64,000 nucleotides of DNA from Pantoea eucalypti. GTDB lineage: Bacteria; Pseudomonadota; Gammaproteobacteria; Enterobacterales; Enterobacteriaceae. Positions 1 through 10,100 of this stretch are shown here, in pieces; position 1 is the first letter of the stretch; each line of letters opens with the position of its first letter. The position numbers were made by a program, and so were the translations under genes. The notes beneath the pieces are model-generated. The model did no database searches. It saw only the letters and a list, made by a program, of their open reading frames with translations, and had not been told where the DNA came from. The stretch spans positions 1,984,001 to 2,048,000 of the forward strand of contig NZ_CP045720.1 in assembly GCF_009646115.1 (NCBI RefSeq), written 5' to 3'.

Positions 1-128
1 ATGCGGGAAAGGTGTTTTGCGTTTGATTTTTTTATTGCAACGTCCTGCGTGGATGCCGTTCGTTTCGCACATTTCGGCAATACAGCATTCCGATGAAGCC
101 GTTTAATGACCGGGTATAAAATTAAAAA

Positions 129-305
129 ATGAATCAACATTTAACGTCTATGAAATATTCGGATAAAACAGACAAAATAAAGAAGTACGGCATCAGATTT
201 ATTATGACGCTGCTACTCTTTTCACTTTGCTATGTTGCCGTCATGTATTGCGGGGTTTTGTTGCTGGTTAACCGACACGGTTTGCTGCATTTTCTGCTGC
301 ACTAA
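129..305 (+). CDS. possible 58-aa single-pass membrane protein
   Basis: A short open frame of 58 codons plus TAA. The first ~20 residues are polar and rich in Lys (three KK or KxK pairs), followed by one strongly hydrophobic stretch at about residues 22-48, then a short His/Leu tail. The profile is that of a small N-in inner-membrane protein. There is no convincing Shine-Dalgarno before the first ATG; an internal ATG at codon 8 is an alternative start. It ends 11 nt from the 3' end of the opposing 85-aa membrane protein gene. I do not recognise a family. It is below common annotation length cut-offs and could be a chance frame. Confidence 0.35.
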   Translation: MNQHLTSMKYSDKTDKIKKYGIRFIMTLLLFSLCYVAVMYCGVLLLVNRHGLLHFLLH

Positions 306-316
306 ACGCATTACCG

Positions 317-574
317 TCAGCCACAGGCTTTAAAAATCCAGCGGTAGGCATGATGCAGAAAATGCCTGAGCACTTCCATTAAATCCTCAGCCCCTTCTTC
401 TGCCAGACATTGTCCGGTCTCCAGCGCATTATTCACTGAATCCCGATGTTCCAGGAGCATCATGATGGCTGCGGCGCCCGCTATCAGCGTAAAAATCAGC
501 ATGCTGACTGCGAACCGATATTTAGGCGAAGTACTGGAAAGGGCGTCTTCTGAATGGTCAGAGTTCTGAGGCAT
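317..574 (-). CDS. small membrane protein of unknown function, 85 aa
   Basis: The frame starts with ATG preceded by GGAAA at suitable spacing. The acidic, Ser-rich first ~18 residues are followed by one clear membrane segment at about 20-41, then an amphipathic, acidic tail with a His/Trp-rich end. No family is recognised and no catalytic motif is visible; it may be a small stress or regulatory membrane protein. It is transcribed toward the opposing small membrane frame at 129-305, and the two stops are 11 nt apart. The membrane call is direct from the sequence; the function is unknown. Confidence 0.55.
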   Translation of the reverse strand: MPQNSDHSEDALSSTSPKYRFAVSMLIFTLIAGAAAIMMLLEHRDSVNNALETGQCLAEEGAEDLMEVLRHFLHHAYRWIFKACG

Positions 575-783
575 TAGTTTCCGGGTAAAATGATTACGTA
601 AATTAACAATAACGGATTATGCCATTACTTCCCGGCAGGCACTACTTTTAAGGTCAGACTCTGCGCATTTTTGATTTTTCAGAAATGGCAGGAGAAGGAG
701 GGCGGTGACTGCCGCTCACCGCCTTCTGCAAGGTTCTTATGTCTTTGTCGCCATGTGTAGTGGCGGGTTTGTTCAGCAAACGT

Positions 784-1440
784 TTACATCATCTCCAGCG
801 ACTGTACGCCTTTTATCTCAATGACCTTATCGTAGAGGTGCGCATCATTTGACTTGCGGGACAACGTTACCTGTATGCTGAGTTCGCACAGGCCGCTCTC
901 CTCATCACGATTAATCACCGTCACATTGCCATAACGAATACCTTCCCGCTGCATAACCAGTAGCACCAGCGGCACGCTTTTAGGCTTAAGGAAAACCAGT
1001 AACGTATGGTGCTTGCCGATTAAAACATGGCTCAGGCGGCGGAACACTTCCAGCACCACCAGCGCCAGCACTGTGCCATAAATGCCGATCTCATACATGC
1101 CGCTGCCGATTACCAGACCAATCGCTGCCGTTACCCATAATCCCGCTGCCGTGGTCAGGCCTTTCACCACCTGCTTCTGAATCATGATGGTGCCTGCGCC
1201 CAGGAAGCCCATACCGCTGACGACCTGGGCTGCAATACGACTGGGGTCCAGTGCCACATGGTCGCTGGTGAGCATATCGGCGAAACCATACTTCGACACC
1301 AGCATGAACATCGCACTGCCGATACCGACCAGAATATGGGTACGCAGTCCCGCTTCTTTGGCCCGCATCTGACGCTCCAGACCAATCAGGCCGCCAAGAA
1401 TACCGGCCAGGGCGATGCGAATTAACATATCCATTAACAT
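784..1440 (-). CDS. MgtC/SapB-family inner-membrane protein
   Basis: A 218-residue protein with the family signature. The N-terminal half is hydrophobic, with helices at about 5-22, 36-50, 73-88, 92-112 and 115-135. It carries the GLERQ block (res 20-24), the AKEAGLRTH block (27-35), the GFLGAGTIM block (78-86) and GLTTAAGLW (93-101). The C-terminal ~75 residues form the soluble ACT-like domain of the long MgtC subgroup. MgtC of Salmonella helps survival in macrophages and at low magnesium and modulates the F-type ATPase; many environmental homologues have no proven role. The start ATG has GGAG seven bases upstream. No mgtB or other Mg transporter lies beside it, so a virulence role should not be assumed. 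Confidence 0.87.
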   Translation of the reverse strand: MLMDMLIRIALAGILGGLIGLERQMRAKEAGLRTHILVGIGSAMFMLVSKYGFADMLTSDHVALDPSRIAAQVVSGMGFLGAGTIMIQKQVVKGLTTAAGLWVTAAIGLVIGSGMYEIGIYGTVLALVVLEVFRRLSHVLIGKHHTLLVFLKPKSVPLVLLVMQREGIRYGNVTVINRDEESGLCELSIQVTLSRKSNDAHLYDKVIEIKGVQSLEMM

Positions 1441-1624
1441 GGCTTTACTCCGAAATAATAGGAACCGAAAAAGGGTGACAGTTCAGCGATAGCAGGTAAA
1501 CAAGATAATTCTGCTTGCAAATCACGGCGGAGAATTTTGTAAAATGCTGTTTCACCTCTCGACCCCTTGTGCTGCCTGACATATGCTGAGCCAGCCTATT
1601 ATCCCCATTCCCGGAGTCCGATTG

Positions 1625-1900
1625 ATGAAAGCAGCCACCTTTTTGCTGGCCGGTGCCGCATTATTACTCTCTGCCTGCAGTAGCAACAGTGATGATAACG
1701 AGCCACCGCAACAAGCCACCGCCGCGCACATCCAGCCTCGTGTGGTGATGTCTTCCCTGGCAGAAAGCACCTGTTCGAACGCAGGCGGAACGCTGGCGTT
1801 TTCACATCAGCTGGATGGATCACGTGTGGGCATGTGTCAGTTAGTGAATGGCCGTCGCTGCGATGAGCAGGCGTTAATTGGCGGGAACTGCGCGCGCTGA
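1625..1900 (+). CDS. DUF333-domain lipoprotein (YoaF-like)
   Basis: A 91-aa protein starting at the ATG at 1625; the longer frame from 1583 adds 14 residues that would spoil the signal peptide. Residues 1-18 are a lipoprotein signal ending in the lipobox LSAC, with Cys18 the predicted lipidated residue. A Ser/Asp/Asn-rich linker leads to a DUF333 domain at about 46-90 showing the typical pattern STCSNAGGTL, then CQLVNGRRCDE and a final GGNC. The domain occurs in E. coli YoaF and in short putative hemolysin-like lipoproteins of unknown function. It is probably outer-membrane anchored, since Ser-Ser at +2/+3 gives no Asp retention signal. The gene is monocistronic by position. Confidence 0.82.
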   Translation: MKAATFLLAGAALLLSACSSNSDDNEPPQQATAAHIQPRVVMSSLAESTCSNAGGTLAFSHQLDGSRVGMCQLVNGRRCDEQALIGGNCAR

Positions 1901-1945
1901 TGAACAGGCCGGATAGCACCGGCCCGCATCATTAGCAGAGAATCG

Positions 1946-2938
1946 TCAGGCTGAGAGTCGGTTCGGGCACTCTTCACCCCGATCGAGCTGGCTAAGATTA
2001 TTCAGTGTCGTCTCGGAAATGGCCGTCAGCGCTTCAGCCGTTAAAAATGCCTGATGACCGGTAAACAGTACGTTATGGCACGCTGAAAGACGACGGAACA
2101 CATCGTCCTGAATCACATCATTCGACTTATCTTCAAAGAACAGGCCACGTTCATTCTCATACACATCCATGCCGAGCGCGCCGATTTTCTGCTGTTTCAG
2201 CGCATCAATCGCTGCCTGTGAATCAATCAGCCCGCCACGACTGGTGTTGATGATCATCACCCCATCGCGCATCTGACGAAACGCGTCGGCATTCAGCAGA
2301 TGATGGTTTTCCGGGGTCAGCGGACAGTGCAGCGTAATGACGTGGGATTCTGTAAACAACGTCTTTAAATCAACATATTCTGCGCCCAGCTCACGCGCCT
2401 GCTCACTTGGGTAGGGATCAAACGCCAGCAGCCGCATACCAAACCCTTTCAGAATCCGCATGGTCGCAATGCCGATCTTACCCGTGCCGATAACGCCCGC
2501 CGTTTTGTTGTACATGTTAAAGCCGGTCAGTCCGTCGAGCGAAAAGTTCGCATCACGGGTACGCTGATACGCGCGATGAATACGGCGGTTGAGGGTCATC
2601 ATCAGGCCGATCGTATGTTCCGCCACCGCTTCCGGTGAGTAGGCCGGCACCCGTACGACTTCCAGACCCAGCTCTTTCGCTGCAGCCAGATCGACATTAT
2701 TGAAGCCAGCACAACGCAGCGCGATGTATTTCACACCCAGCCCGGCCAGCTCTTCCAGCACCGGGCGACTGCCGTCATCATTAACAAAAATGCAGACGGC
2801 ATCGCAATCCACTGCGGTTTTGGCCGTGCTCTCTGAGAGTAAAAAGTCAAAAAATACCAGTTCGAAACCAAACTGCTGGTTAACCTGCTCAAGGTATTTC
2901 TGATCGTAATGTTTAGTGCTGTAAACCGCGATTTTCAT
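1946..2938 (-). CDS. ldhA: fermentative D-lactate dehydrogenase
   Basis: A 330-aa NAD-dependent 2-hydroxyacid dehydrogenase that reduces pyruvate to D-lactate during anaerobic or acid growth in the cytoplasm. It starts MKIAVYSTKHYDQKY and carries the nucleotide-binding VIGTGKIG motif, the catalytic Arg in NTSRGGLID, a Glu in the DVYENE segment and the catalytic His in FTGHQAF. The start at 2938 has AGGAG seven bases upstream and matches the E. coli LdhA start; the longer frame from 3022 adds a non-homologous leader. It is divergent from ydbH, the same neighbour as in E. coli (ldhA, ydbH, ynbE, ydbL, azoR, hrpA). High confidence. Confidence 0.97.
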   Translation of the reverse strand: MKIAVYSTKHYDQKYLEQVNQQFGFELVFFDFLLSESTAKTAVDCDAVCIFVNDDGSRPVLEELAGLGVKYIALRCAGFNNVDLAAAKELGLEVVRVPAYSPEAVAEHTIGLMMTLNRRIHRAYQRTRDANFSLDGLTGFNMYNKTAGVIGTGKIGIATMRILKGFGMRLLAFDPYPSEQARELGAEYVDLKTLFTESHVITLHCPLTPENHHLLNADAFRQMRDGVMIINTSRGGLIDSQAAIDALKQQKIGALGMDVYENERGLFFEDKSNDVIQDDVFRRLSACHNVLFTGHQAFLTAEALTAISETTLNNLSQLDRGEECPNRLSA

Positions 2939-3084
2939 CGTTGTGCTCCTGCAGAGGTGATAAACCAAGGATAACGTTTTCTGACCGACTTTGCTGAAAC
3001 TGCGTATTTGCGTCCCGTGCACGCCTTCACCTCTGGCAGATTACATGCCATCATCGTTGTCAGGATACTGTAAGGAAAAGGATT

Positions 3085-5715
3085 ATGGCTTTTATGCCAC
3101 GGATGTTCCGGCGACGGCTGGCGGCCGTACTTGCGCTGATTCTCCTGCTGCTCGGCCTGATGTTGACTGTGACGCAATGGCTGCCAAGGCTGGTCGGCAT
3201 CTGGCTGCCTGAGGATACCCGCATTGAACTGACGGGTGCACCGCGCTGGCGGCAGGGCGGCCTGTGGCTGCCTCAGATTCGTTACCTCGCCGGCGATTGC
3301 TCACTGGCAACCGTAAAGGCAGTGTCACTGGGCTGGCATCAGTCGCGCTGGAAGCTGGATGCGGACGAACTGGTGGTGGAGAGCACCTGCCTGCAAAAAT
3401 TACCCGCCAGTGACGAGAGAACGACAGCCCCCAAAACGCTGGCCGAATGGCAGGCAATGCTACCGGGTGCCGATGTTCATCTGAACAAACTTGTCGTGGC
3501 ACCCTGGCAGGCCTATGCGGGCGTGCTGGACCTGACGCTGGAAAAAGATCGCCAGCAACTTAATTATCAGGGCGACAACCTGCAACTGGCGGCGACGCTG
3601 ACCGGTCAGCAGCTCGCGATCAGTCGCCTGACGCTTACCCATCCTGCGCTGCCTGAACCCATTACGCTAAGTGGTCATCTTGAGTTACCTGCTTTCGCCA
3701 CCGATCTGCCGGTGAATGGCGAGGTGGACGGACAACTGGCGCTGGATGCCTTACCGCATCCGCTGCAGTTAACGCTCAGCTGGCAGCAGCAGCAGGGCGA
3801 GCTGCGCGTGGGGATGATGGATGAGAAAAGGCCGCTTCTCAGACTGCCGTGGCAAATCAGCCGCGATCAGATTCGGATCGAAAAGGGCGAGTATTTCTGG
3901 CCTCTGGCGGCTCAGCCACTGTCTGGATTTATTAACCTGACGCTGGATAACTGGCAGTCAGGCCTTGAAAACAGCCAGATTACGGGGCGCGTTAACCTGC
4001 TGACCCAGGGACGTGGCGGTAAAGGTAACGTGGTACTGGGCGTCGGTCCCGGTAACCTGAGTCTGACCAATAGCCACCTGCCGTTTCAGCTGACCGGTGA
4101 AAGCAAGCTGGCCGATCTGCAACTTTTCGGCTCTATTCCCGGCGTGCTCAACGGCTCGCTGCTCGATCCTCAGTTAGTTTTGCAACCTAAATCGCTGCTG
4201 CGCCTGCGGGGGCGACTGCTCTCCACGCTGGAAGTGGACGAAGCGCGCTGGCCGCTGGCCGGCGTGCGACTCTCCTCGCAGGGTATTGATGGCCGCCTGC
4301 AGGCCATTCTCAACGCGCACGATGCCAGCTTTGGCCGCTTCCGGCTGCATCTTGATGGTCGCGCCACAAATTTCTGGCCCGATAAGGGCGAGTGGGACTG
4401 GCGCTACTGGGGCGGGGGCGAGATGCTGCCGCTGCAGGCACGCTGGGATGTCAAAGGCACCGGCGGCTGGCACGACACGCTGATCCACCTTGATACGCTC
4501 TCCACCGGATTTAATCAGCTGGCTTATGGCAGCGTTAGCGTCGCAAAACCGCGCCTGACACTGACCGAACCCGTTAAGTGGCAGCGCGATGTGGCGCAAC
4601 CTTCCTTCAAAGGCCATTTCAGACTGCAGGCGGGCCAGACCCACTTCACCTATGGCGGCCGTCTGGCTGATTCCACGCTGGACTTTGAGGCGAAAGGCCG
4701 TGATCCCGGCTATTTCCTCTGGCGGGGCGAGTTAAAAGCGGGGAGGGTTGGCCCGCTGCGGGTGAATGGCCGCTGGGACGGTGAACGGTTACGCGGTCAG
4801 GCCTGGTGGCCGGCACAGTCGCTGACCGTGTTTCAGCCGCTGCTCAGCCCCGACATGAAAATGCAGATTCAGGGCGGCAGTTTGCAGGCACAGGTCGCAT
4901 TCTCCGCTGCCAGTAAACAGGGCTTCCAGGCGGGAGGCCACTGGACGGTCAAACAGGGCAGTGTCTGGACGCCGGACAGTCAGGTGAACGGTATCGACTT
5001 CTCGCTGCCGTTCAGGTTTCATGAGCAGCAATGGCAGTTTGGTCAGCATGGCCCGGTATCACTCCGCATTGCCGAGGTGAAGAACCAGTTTGCCATGCAG
5101 AATATTCGGGCCGATCTGCAGGGTAACTGGCCGTGGTCTGAACAATCCCCCCTGACTTTACAGGATGTCAGTCTTGACCTGCTTGGCGGACAGATTACGC
5201 TGCCAGCCCTGCGTATGCCGCAACATGATCCCGCCCGGGTGTCGCTGCGTAATATCAGCCTCAGCGAGCTGGTGACGGCGCTGAAGCCTAAACAGTTTGC
5301 CATGTCAGGTAAGGTTAACGGTGAGTTGCCGCTGTGGTTGAATAATCCACGCTGGCTGGTGGAGAAAGGGTGGATTGCTAACAGCGGTCCGCTGACTTTC
5401 CGGCTGGATAAAGATATGGCGGATGCGATTACCCGCAACAACGTAGCGACCGGCGCAGCGCTGGACTGGTTACGCTATATGGAAGTCTCCCGCAGCTGGG
5501 CGACAATCAATCTGAATAACCTCGGCGACCTCACTATGGAAGCGCAGGTACAGGGCGTCAGCCAGTTCAGTAACCGTCGTCAGACGGTCAATCTTAACTA
5601 TCGTCATCAGGAAAACCTGTTTCAGCTCTGGCGCAGCCTGCGCTTTGGCGATAATTTGCAATCCTGGTTAGAGCAACATGCGACTTTGCCATCGAACAAG
5701 GACACTTCACCATGA
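3085..5715 (+). CDS. ydbH: YdbH, AsmA-like intermembrane lipid-bridge protein
   Basis: An 876-aa protein with one N-terminal membrane helix (about 9-32) and a very long beta-rich periplasmic body of alternating-polarity strands, as in the TamB/YhdP/YdbH group. In E. coli these three redundant proteins move phospholipids between inner and outer membranes, and YdbH works with the lipoprotein YnbE. The C-terminal third has the most conserved blocks, around DVSLDLLGGQI (about 690-700) and AATGAALDWLRYMEV-like sequence near 790. An ATG with AAGGA upstream opens the frame; a second ATG three codons in is also possible. Its stop overlaps the ynbE start by 4 nt (ATGA), so the two are translationally coupled. 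Confidence 0.93.
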   Translation: MAFMPRMFRRRLAAVLALILLLLGLMLTVTQWLPRLVGIWLPEDTRIELTGAPRWRQGGLWLPQIRYLAGDCSLATVKAVSLGWHQSRWKLDADELVVESTCLQKLPASDERTTAPKTLAEWQAMLPGADVHLNKLVVAPWQAYAGVLDLTLEKDRQQLNYQGDNLQLAATLTGQQLAISRLTLTHPALPEPITLSGHLELPAFATDLPVNGEVDGQLALDALPHPLQLTLSWQQQQGELRVGMMDEKRPLLRLPWQISRDQIRIEKGEYFWPLAAQPLSGFINLTLDNWQSGLENSQITGRVNLLTQGRGGKGNVVLGVGPGNLSLTNSHLPFQLTGESKLADLQLFGSIPGVLNGSLLDPQLVLQPKSLLRLRGRLLSTLEVDEARWPLAGVRLSSQGIDGRLQAILNAHDASFGRFRLHLDGRATNFWPDKGEWDWRYWGGGEMLPLQARWDVKGTGGWHDTLIHLDTLSTGFNQLAYGSVSVAKPRLTLTEPVKWQRDVAQPSFKGHFRLQAGQTHFTYGGRLADSTLDFEAKGRDPGYFLWRGELKAGRVGPLRVNGRWDGERLRGQAWWPAQSLTVFQPLLSPDMKMQIQGGSLQAQVAFSAASKQGFQAGGHWTVKQGSVWTPDSQVNGIDFSLPFRFHEQQWQFGQHGPVSLRIAEVKNQFAMQNIRADLQGNWPWSEQSPLTLQDVSLDLLGGQITLPALRMPQHDPARVSLRNISLSELVTALKPKQFAMSGKVNGELPLWLNNPRWLVEKGWIANSGPLTFRLDKDMADAITRNNVATGAALDWLRYMEVSRSWATINLNNLGDLTMEAQVQGVSQFSNRRQTVNLNYRHQENLFQLWRSLRFGDNLQSWLEQHATLPSNKDTSP

Positions 5716-5900
5716 GCCTGAGGCCATTACTGGTTCTGGCAGCCGGACTGCTGAGCATCGGATGCGTGCCACGCATTGAAGTCACGGCACCCAAAGACCC
5801 TATCACCATCAATATGAATGTAAAAATCGAGCATGAGATCCACATCAAAGTTGATAAAGACGTGGAAGCGTTACTGAAAAACCAGAGCGGACTGTTCTGA
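5712..5900 (+). CDS. ynbE: YnbE outer-membrane lipoprotein
   Basis: A 62-aa lipoprotein, with signal peptide at 1-17 and the lipobox LSIGC giving lipidation at Cys18. The mature part is mostly beta-prone, with repeated alternating Ile/Asn/Lys residues (ITINMNVKIEHEIHIKV). In E. coli YnbE stacks onto the YdbH groove to complete the bridge to the outer membrane. Its start overlaps the ydbH stop, and ydbL follows after 8 nt, so the three form one operon. The length is typical of the family. Confidence 0.93.
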   Translation: MSLRPLLVLAAGLLSIGCVPRIEVTAPKDPITINMNVKIEHEIHIKVDKDVEALLKNQSGLF

Positions 5901-5908
5901 GGAGAGCC

Positions 5909-6250
5909 ATGATGAAACGCATAAGCGCGGCGCTGTTACTTGCCCTGACGATGGCGCACCCTGCCTGGGCACTGACGCTCGACGAGGCAAGGCAATCAGG
6001 CCGTGCAGGTGAAACGCTCTCCGGCTATCTGGCGGCACGTTCGCAGGACAGTGAAACGCTGGCGCTGGTGCAGCGGATTAATGCCGGGCGTCAGCAGGAG
6101 TATCAGCGGCTGGCCGGGCAGAACAATCTCTCCACGGCCGATGTGGCCAGCATTGCCGGACAGAAGCTGGTGAGCCGTGCTGCAGCGGGAGAGTATGTGC
6201 GTGGCATTAATGGTCAATGGCTGAGAAAAGAGGCAGACAGCAGCAACTAA
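5909..6250 (+). CDS. ydbL: YdbL, DUF1318 periplasmic protein
   Basis: A 113-aa secreted protein with an N-terminal signal peptide ending near the AWA motif (about residue 22). The rest is helical and Gln/Ala/Arg-rich: LDEARQSGRAGET and YLAARSQDSE are typical of DUF1318 (YdbL). In E. coli YdbL modulates the YdbH-YnbE bridge. Two consecutive ATGs occur; GGAGAG is better spaced for the second (5912). It is the third gene of the ydbH-ynbE-ydbL operon and is followed by a bidirectional terminator. Confidence 0.9.
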   Translation: MMKRISAALLLALTMAHPAWALTLDEARQSGRAGETLSGYLAARSQDSETLALVQRINAGRQQEYQRLAGQNNLSTADVASIAGQKLVSRAAAGEYVRGINGQWLRKEADSSN

Positions 6251-6256
6251 CCGGCG

Positions 6257-6290
6257 AAAAAAAACCGGGCACAGGCCCGGTCTTTGACAG
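6257..6290. terminator. bidirectional terminator between ydbL and azoR
   Basis: A stem of ACCGGGC (6264-6270) pairs with GCCCGGT (6275-6281) around a 4-nt loop. On the minus strand it is followed by a run of U from the A tract at 6257-6263, giving a strong terminator for azoR. On the plus strand it is followed by CTTTG, giving a weaker one for ydbL. Confidence 0.8.
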
Positions 6291-6313
6291 CGTCATCCTG
6301 AGATGGCTGAGAA

Positions 6314-6949
<636 letters not shown>

Positions 6950-7168
6950 TCAATGGTTTACACTCTACGGTTATCGATGGCGCGGTGAAAGCGCAATATT
7001 TCGAGACCCATGTTCGAATTTATTGAATAAGCGTAACCGGGAGCGGCCGCCTGAACAGTTCAGAATGTGCTATGATACGCGCAATTATTTTATTGAATCA
7101 GCTGGTTACCCCGGCTTCTGGGCGCTGCTTTATGTAGCGACACCGTCTGAGTAAGGTACGTCACAATT

Positions 7169-10100
7169 ATGTCATCACCCGATACTTCCCCACTGGCAGC
7201 GCTCTGGTCACGGCTCGACGGTTTAATGCTGCGCGATCGCCAGCGGCTGCAGCGCCGCCTGCAGGGAGCCAGAAAAACCAAAAATCCTGAGGCGCAGCAG
7301 GGCATTGCCAGCGAGCTGGCGCTGGAGTTCGTCGCCGCCGAACAGCGCGTGGCCCAGCGCCGCGCGGCTACCCCAGCGATTACGTTCCCGGACAATCTGC
7401 CGGTGAGTCAGAAGCAGCAGGATATTGCTGAGGCGATTCGCGATCATCAGGTGGTGATTGTCGCTGGTGAAACCGGTTCAGGTAAAACCACCCAGTTGCC
7501 GAAAATTTGTCTGGCACTGGGACGCGGTGTTACCGGGCTGATTGGCCATACTCAGCCGCGCCGTCTGGCCGCGCGGACCGTGGCGAACCGCATTGCCGAT
7601 GAGCTCAGCACCTCACTGGGCGGCTGTGTCGGCTACAAAGTGCGGTTCAACGACCAGGTCAGCGATCTGACGCAGATTAAACTGATGACTGACGGGATTC
7701 TGCTGGCGGAAATCCAGCAGGATCGCCTGCTGATGCAATATGACACCATCATCATTGATGAAGCCCATGAACGCAGCCTGAATATCGACTTCCTGCTCGG
7801 TTACCTGCGTGAGCTGTTGCCGCGCCGCCCCGATCTGAAGGTCATCATCACTTCCGCTACCATCGATCCTCAGCGCTTCTCCCGTCATTTCAATAATGCG
7901 CCGGTTATTGAAGTTTCTGGCCGCACGTATCCTGTTGAAGTGCGCTATCGTCCGGTGGTCGAAGAGGCGGATGATGGCGACCGTGATCAGCTGCAGGCGA
8001 TTTTTGATGCGGTGGATGAACTGGGACGGGAAAGCCGTGGCGATATCCTGATCTTTATGAGCGGCGAGCGCGAAATACGCGACACCGCCGACGCGCTCAA
8101 CAAACGCGATCTGCCGCACACCGAAGTGCTGCCACTCTATGCCCGGCTGTCCAATGCTGAGCAGAATCGGGTGTTTCAGTCGCACAGCGGTCGTCGCATC
8201 GTGCTGGCGACCAACGTTGCGGAAACCTCACTGACGGTGCCTGGAATTAAATATGTGATCGATCCCGGCACGGCGCGTATCAGCCGTTACAGCTTCCGCA
8301 CCAAAGTGCAGCGTCTGCCGATTGAGCCCATATCCCAGGCGTCTGCCAATCAGCGTAAAGGGCGCTGCGGGCGTGTGTCAGACGGTATCTGTATTCGCCT
8401 CTACGCAGAAGATGACTTCCTGAGTCGTCCGGCCTTTACCGATCCTGAAATCCTGCGCACCAACCTGGCATCGGTGATCCTGCAGATGACCTCGCTGGGT
8501 CTGGGCGATATTGCCGCCTTCCCGTTTGTGGAAGCACCCGATAAACGCAATATTCAGGATGGTGTCCGTCTGCTGGAAGAGCTGGGGGCGCTGACGCTGA
8601 ATGAAGAGAACGGCCACTACAAGCTGACCGGATCCGGGCGTCAGCTGGCGCAGCTGCCCGTGGATCCTCGCCTGGCGCGGATGGTGCTGGAAGCGCAGAA
8701 ATTTGGCTGCGTGCGCGAAGTGATGATTATCACCGCAGGCCTGTCGATTCAGGATCCCCGTGAGCGTCCGGCAGATAAAAAGCAGGCTTCGGATGAGAAG
8801 CATCGACGCTTTGCTGATAAAGACTCCGACTTTCTTGCCTACGTGAATCTCTGGAACTATCTGGCGGATCAGCAGAAAGCGCTGTCCGGCAATGTTTTCC
8901 GTCGTCAGTGCAAAACCGACTTCCTTAACTATCTGCGCGTGCGGGAATGGCAGGATATCTATACCCAGCTGCGGCAGGTGGTGCGGGAACTGGGGATTCC
9001 GGTGAACAGCGAACCGGCTGAGCTGCAGCCCGTTCACTGTGCGCTGTTAAGTGGTCTGCTGTCGCACATCGGTCAGAAAGATGCCGATAAGCAGGAGTAT
9101 ACCGGTGCACGCAACACCCGCTTCGCCATCTTCCCTGGCTCCGGGCTGTTTAAGAAGCCGCCGAAGTGGGCCATGGTCGCGGAGCTGGTTGAGACCAGCC
9201 GCCTGTGGGGCCGCACGGCGGGGCGCATTGAGCCAGAGTGGATTGAGCCGCTGGCGCAGCATCTGATTAAGCGCAGCTACAGCGAACCGCACTGGGAGAA
9301 ATCGCAGGGCGCGGTGATGGCCGCTGAAAAAGTCACGCTCTATGGTCTGCCGATTGTGGCCGCTCGCAAAGTGAACTATGGCAGCATCGATCCTACACTG
9401 AGCCGTGAGCTGTTTATCCGCCACGCGCTGGTGGAAGGCGACTGGCAGACGCGTCATGCTTTCTTCCGGGCTAACCAGAAGCTGCGTAGTGAAGTGGAAG
9501 ATCTGGAACACAAATCCCGTCGCCGCGACATCATGGTGGATGACGAAACGCTGTTTGCTTTTTATGACCAGCGCATTGGCAAAGAGGTGGTGTCGGCGAA
9601 GCATTTTGACAGCTGGTGGAAGCAGGCCAGCCGTGAAAACGCCGAGCTGCTGAACTTCGACAAGCAGATGCTGATCAAAGAAGGCGCGGATAAAGTCAGC
9701 CAGCTCGACTACCCCAATTTCTGGCATCAGGGCAACCTCAAACTCAGGCTGAGTTATCAGTTCGAGCCAGGTGCCGATGCGGATGGCGTCACGGTGCATA
9801 TTCCGCTGCCGCTGCTGAATCAGGTTGAGGATAGCGGCTTTGAATGGCAGATCCCAGGCGTGCGTCGTGAGCTGATCATCGCGCTGATTAAGTCGCTGCC
9901 CAAACCGCTGCGCCGTAATCTGGTGCCAGCTCCCAACTACGCTGAAGCGTTTCTGGGACGCGTGAAGGCGATGGAGATGCCACTGCTTGATGCGCTGTCG
10001 CGTGAGTTTCGCCGCATGACCGGTGTCACGCTGGAACGTGAAAACTGGCAGTGGGAACAGGTGCCCGATCATCTGAAAATGACGTTCCGCGTGGTAGACG

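Noticed and set aside
1552..1919. frames antisense to the DUF333 lipoprotein gene
   Set aside because: Both overlap the convincing lipoprotein gene and lack any start signal or coherent composition.
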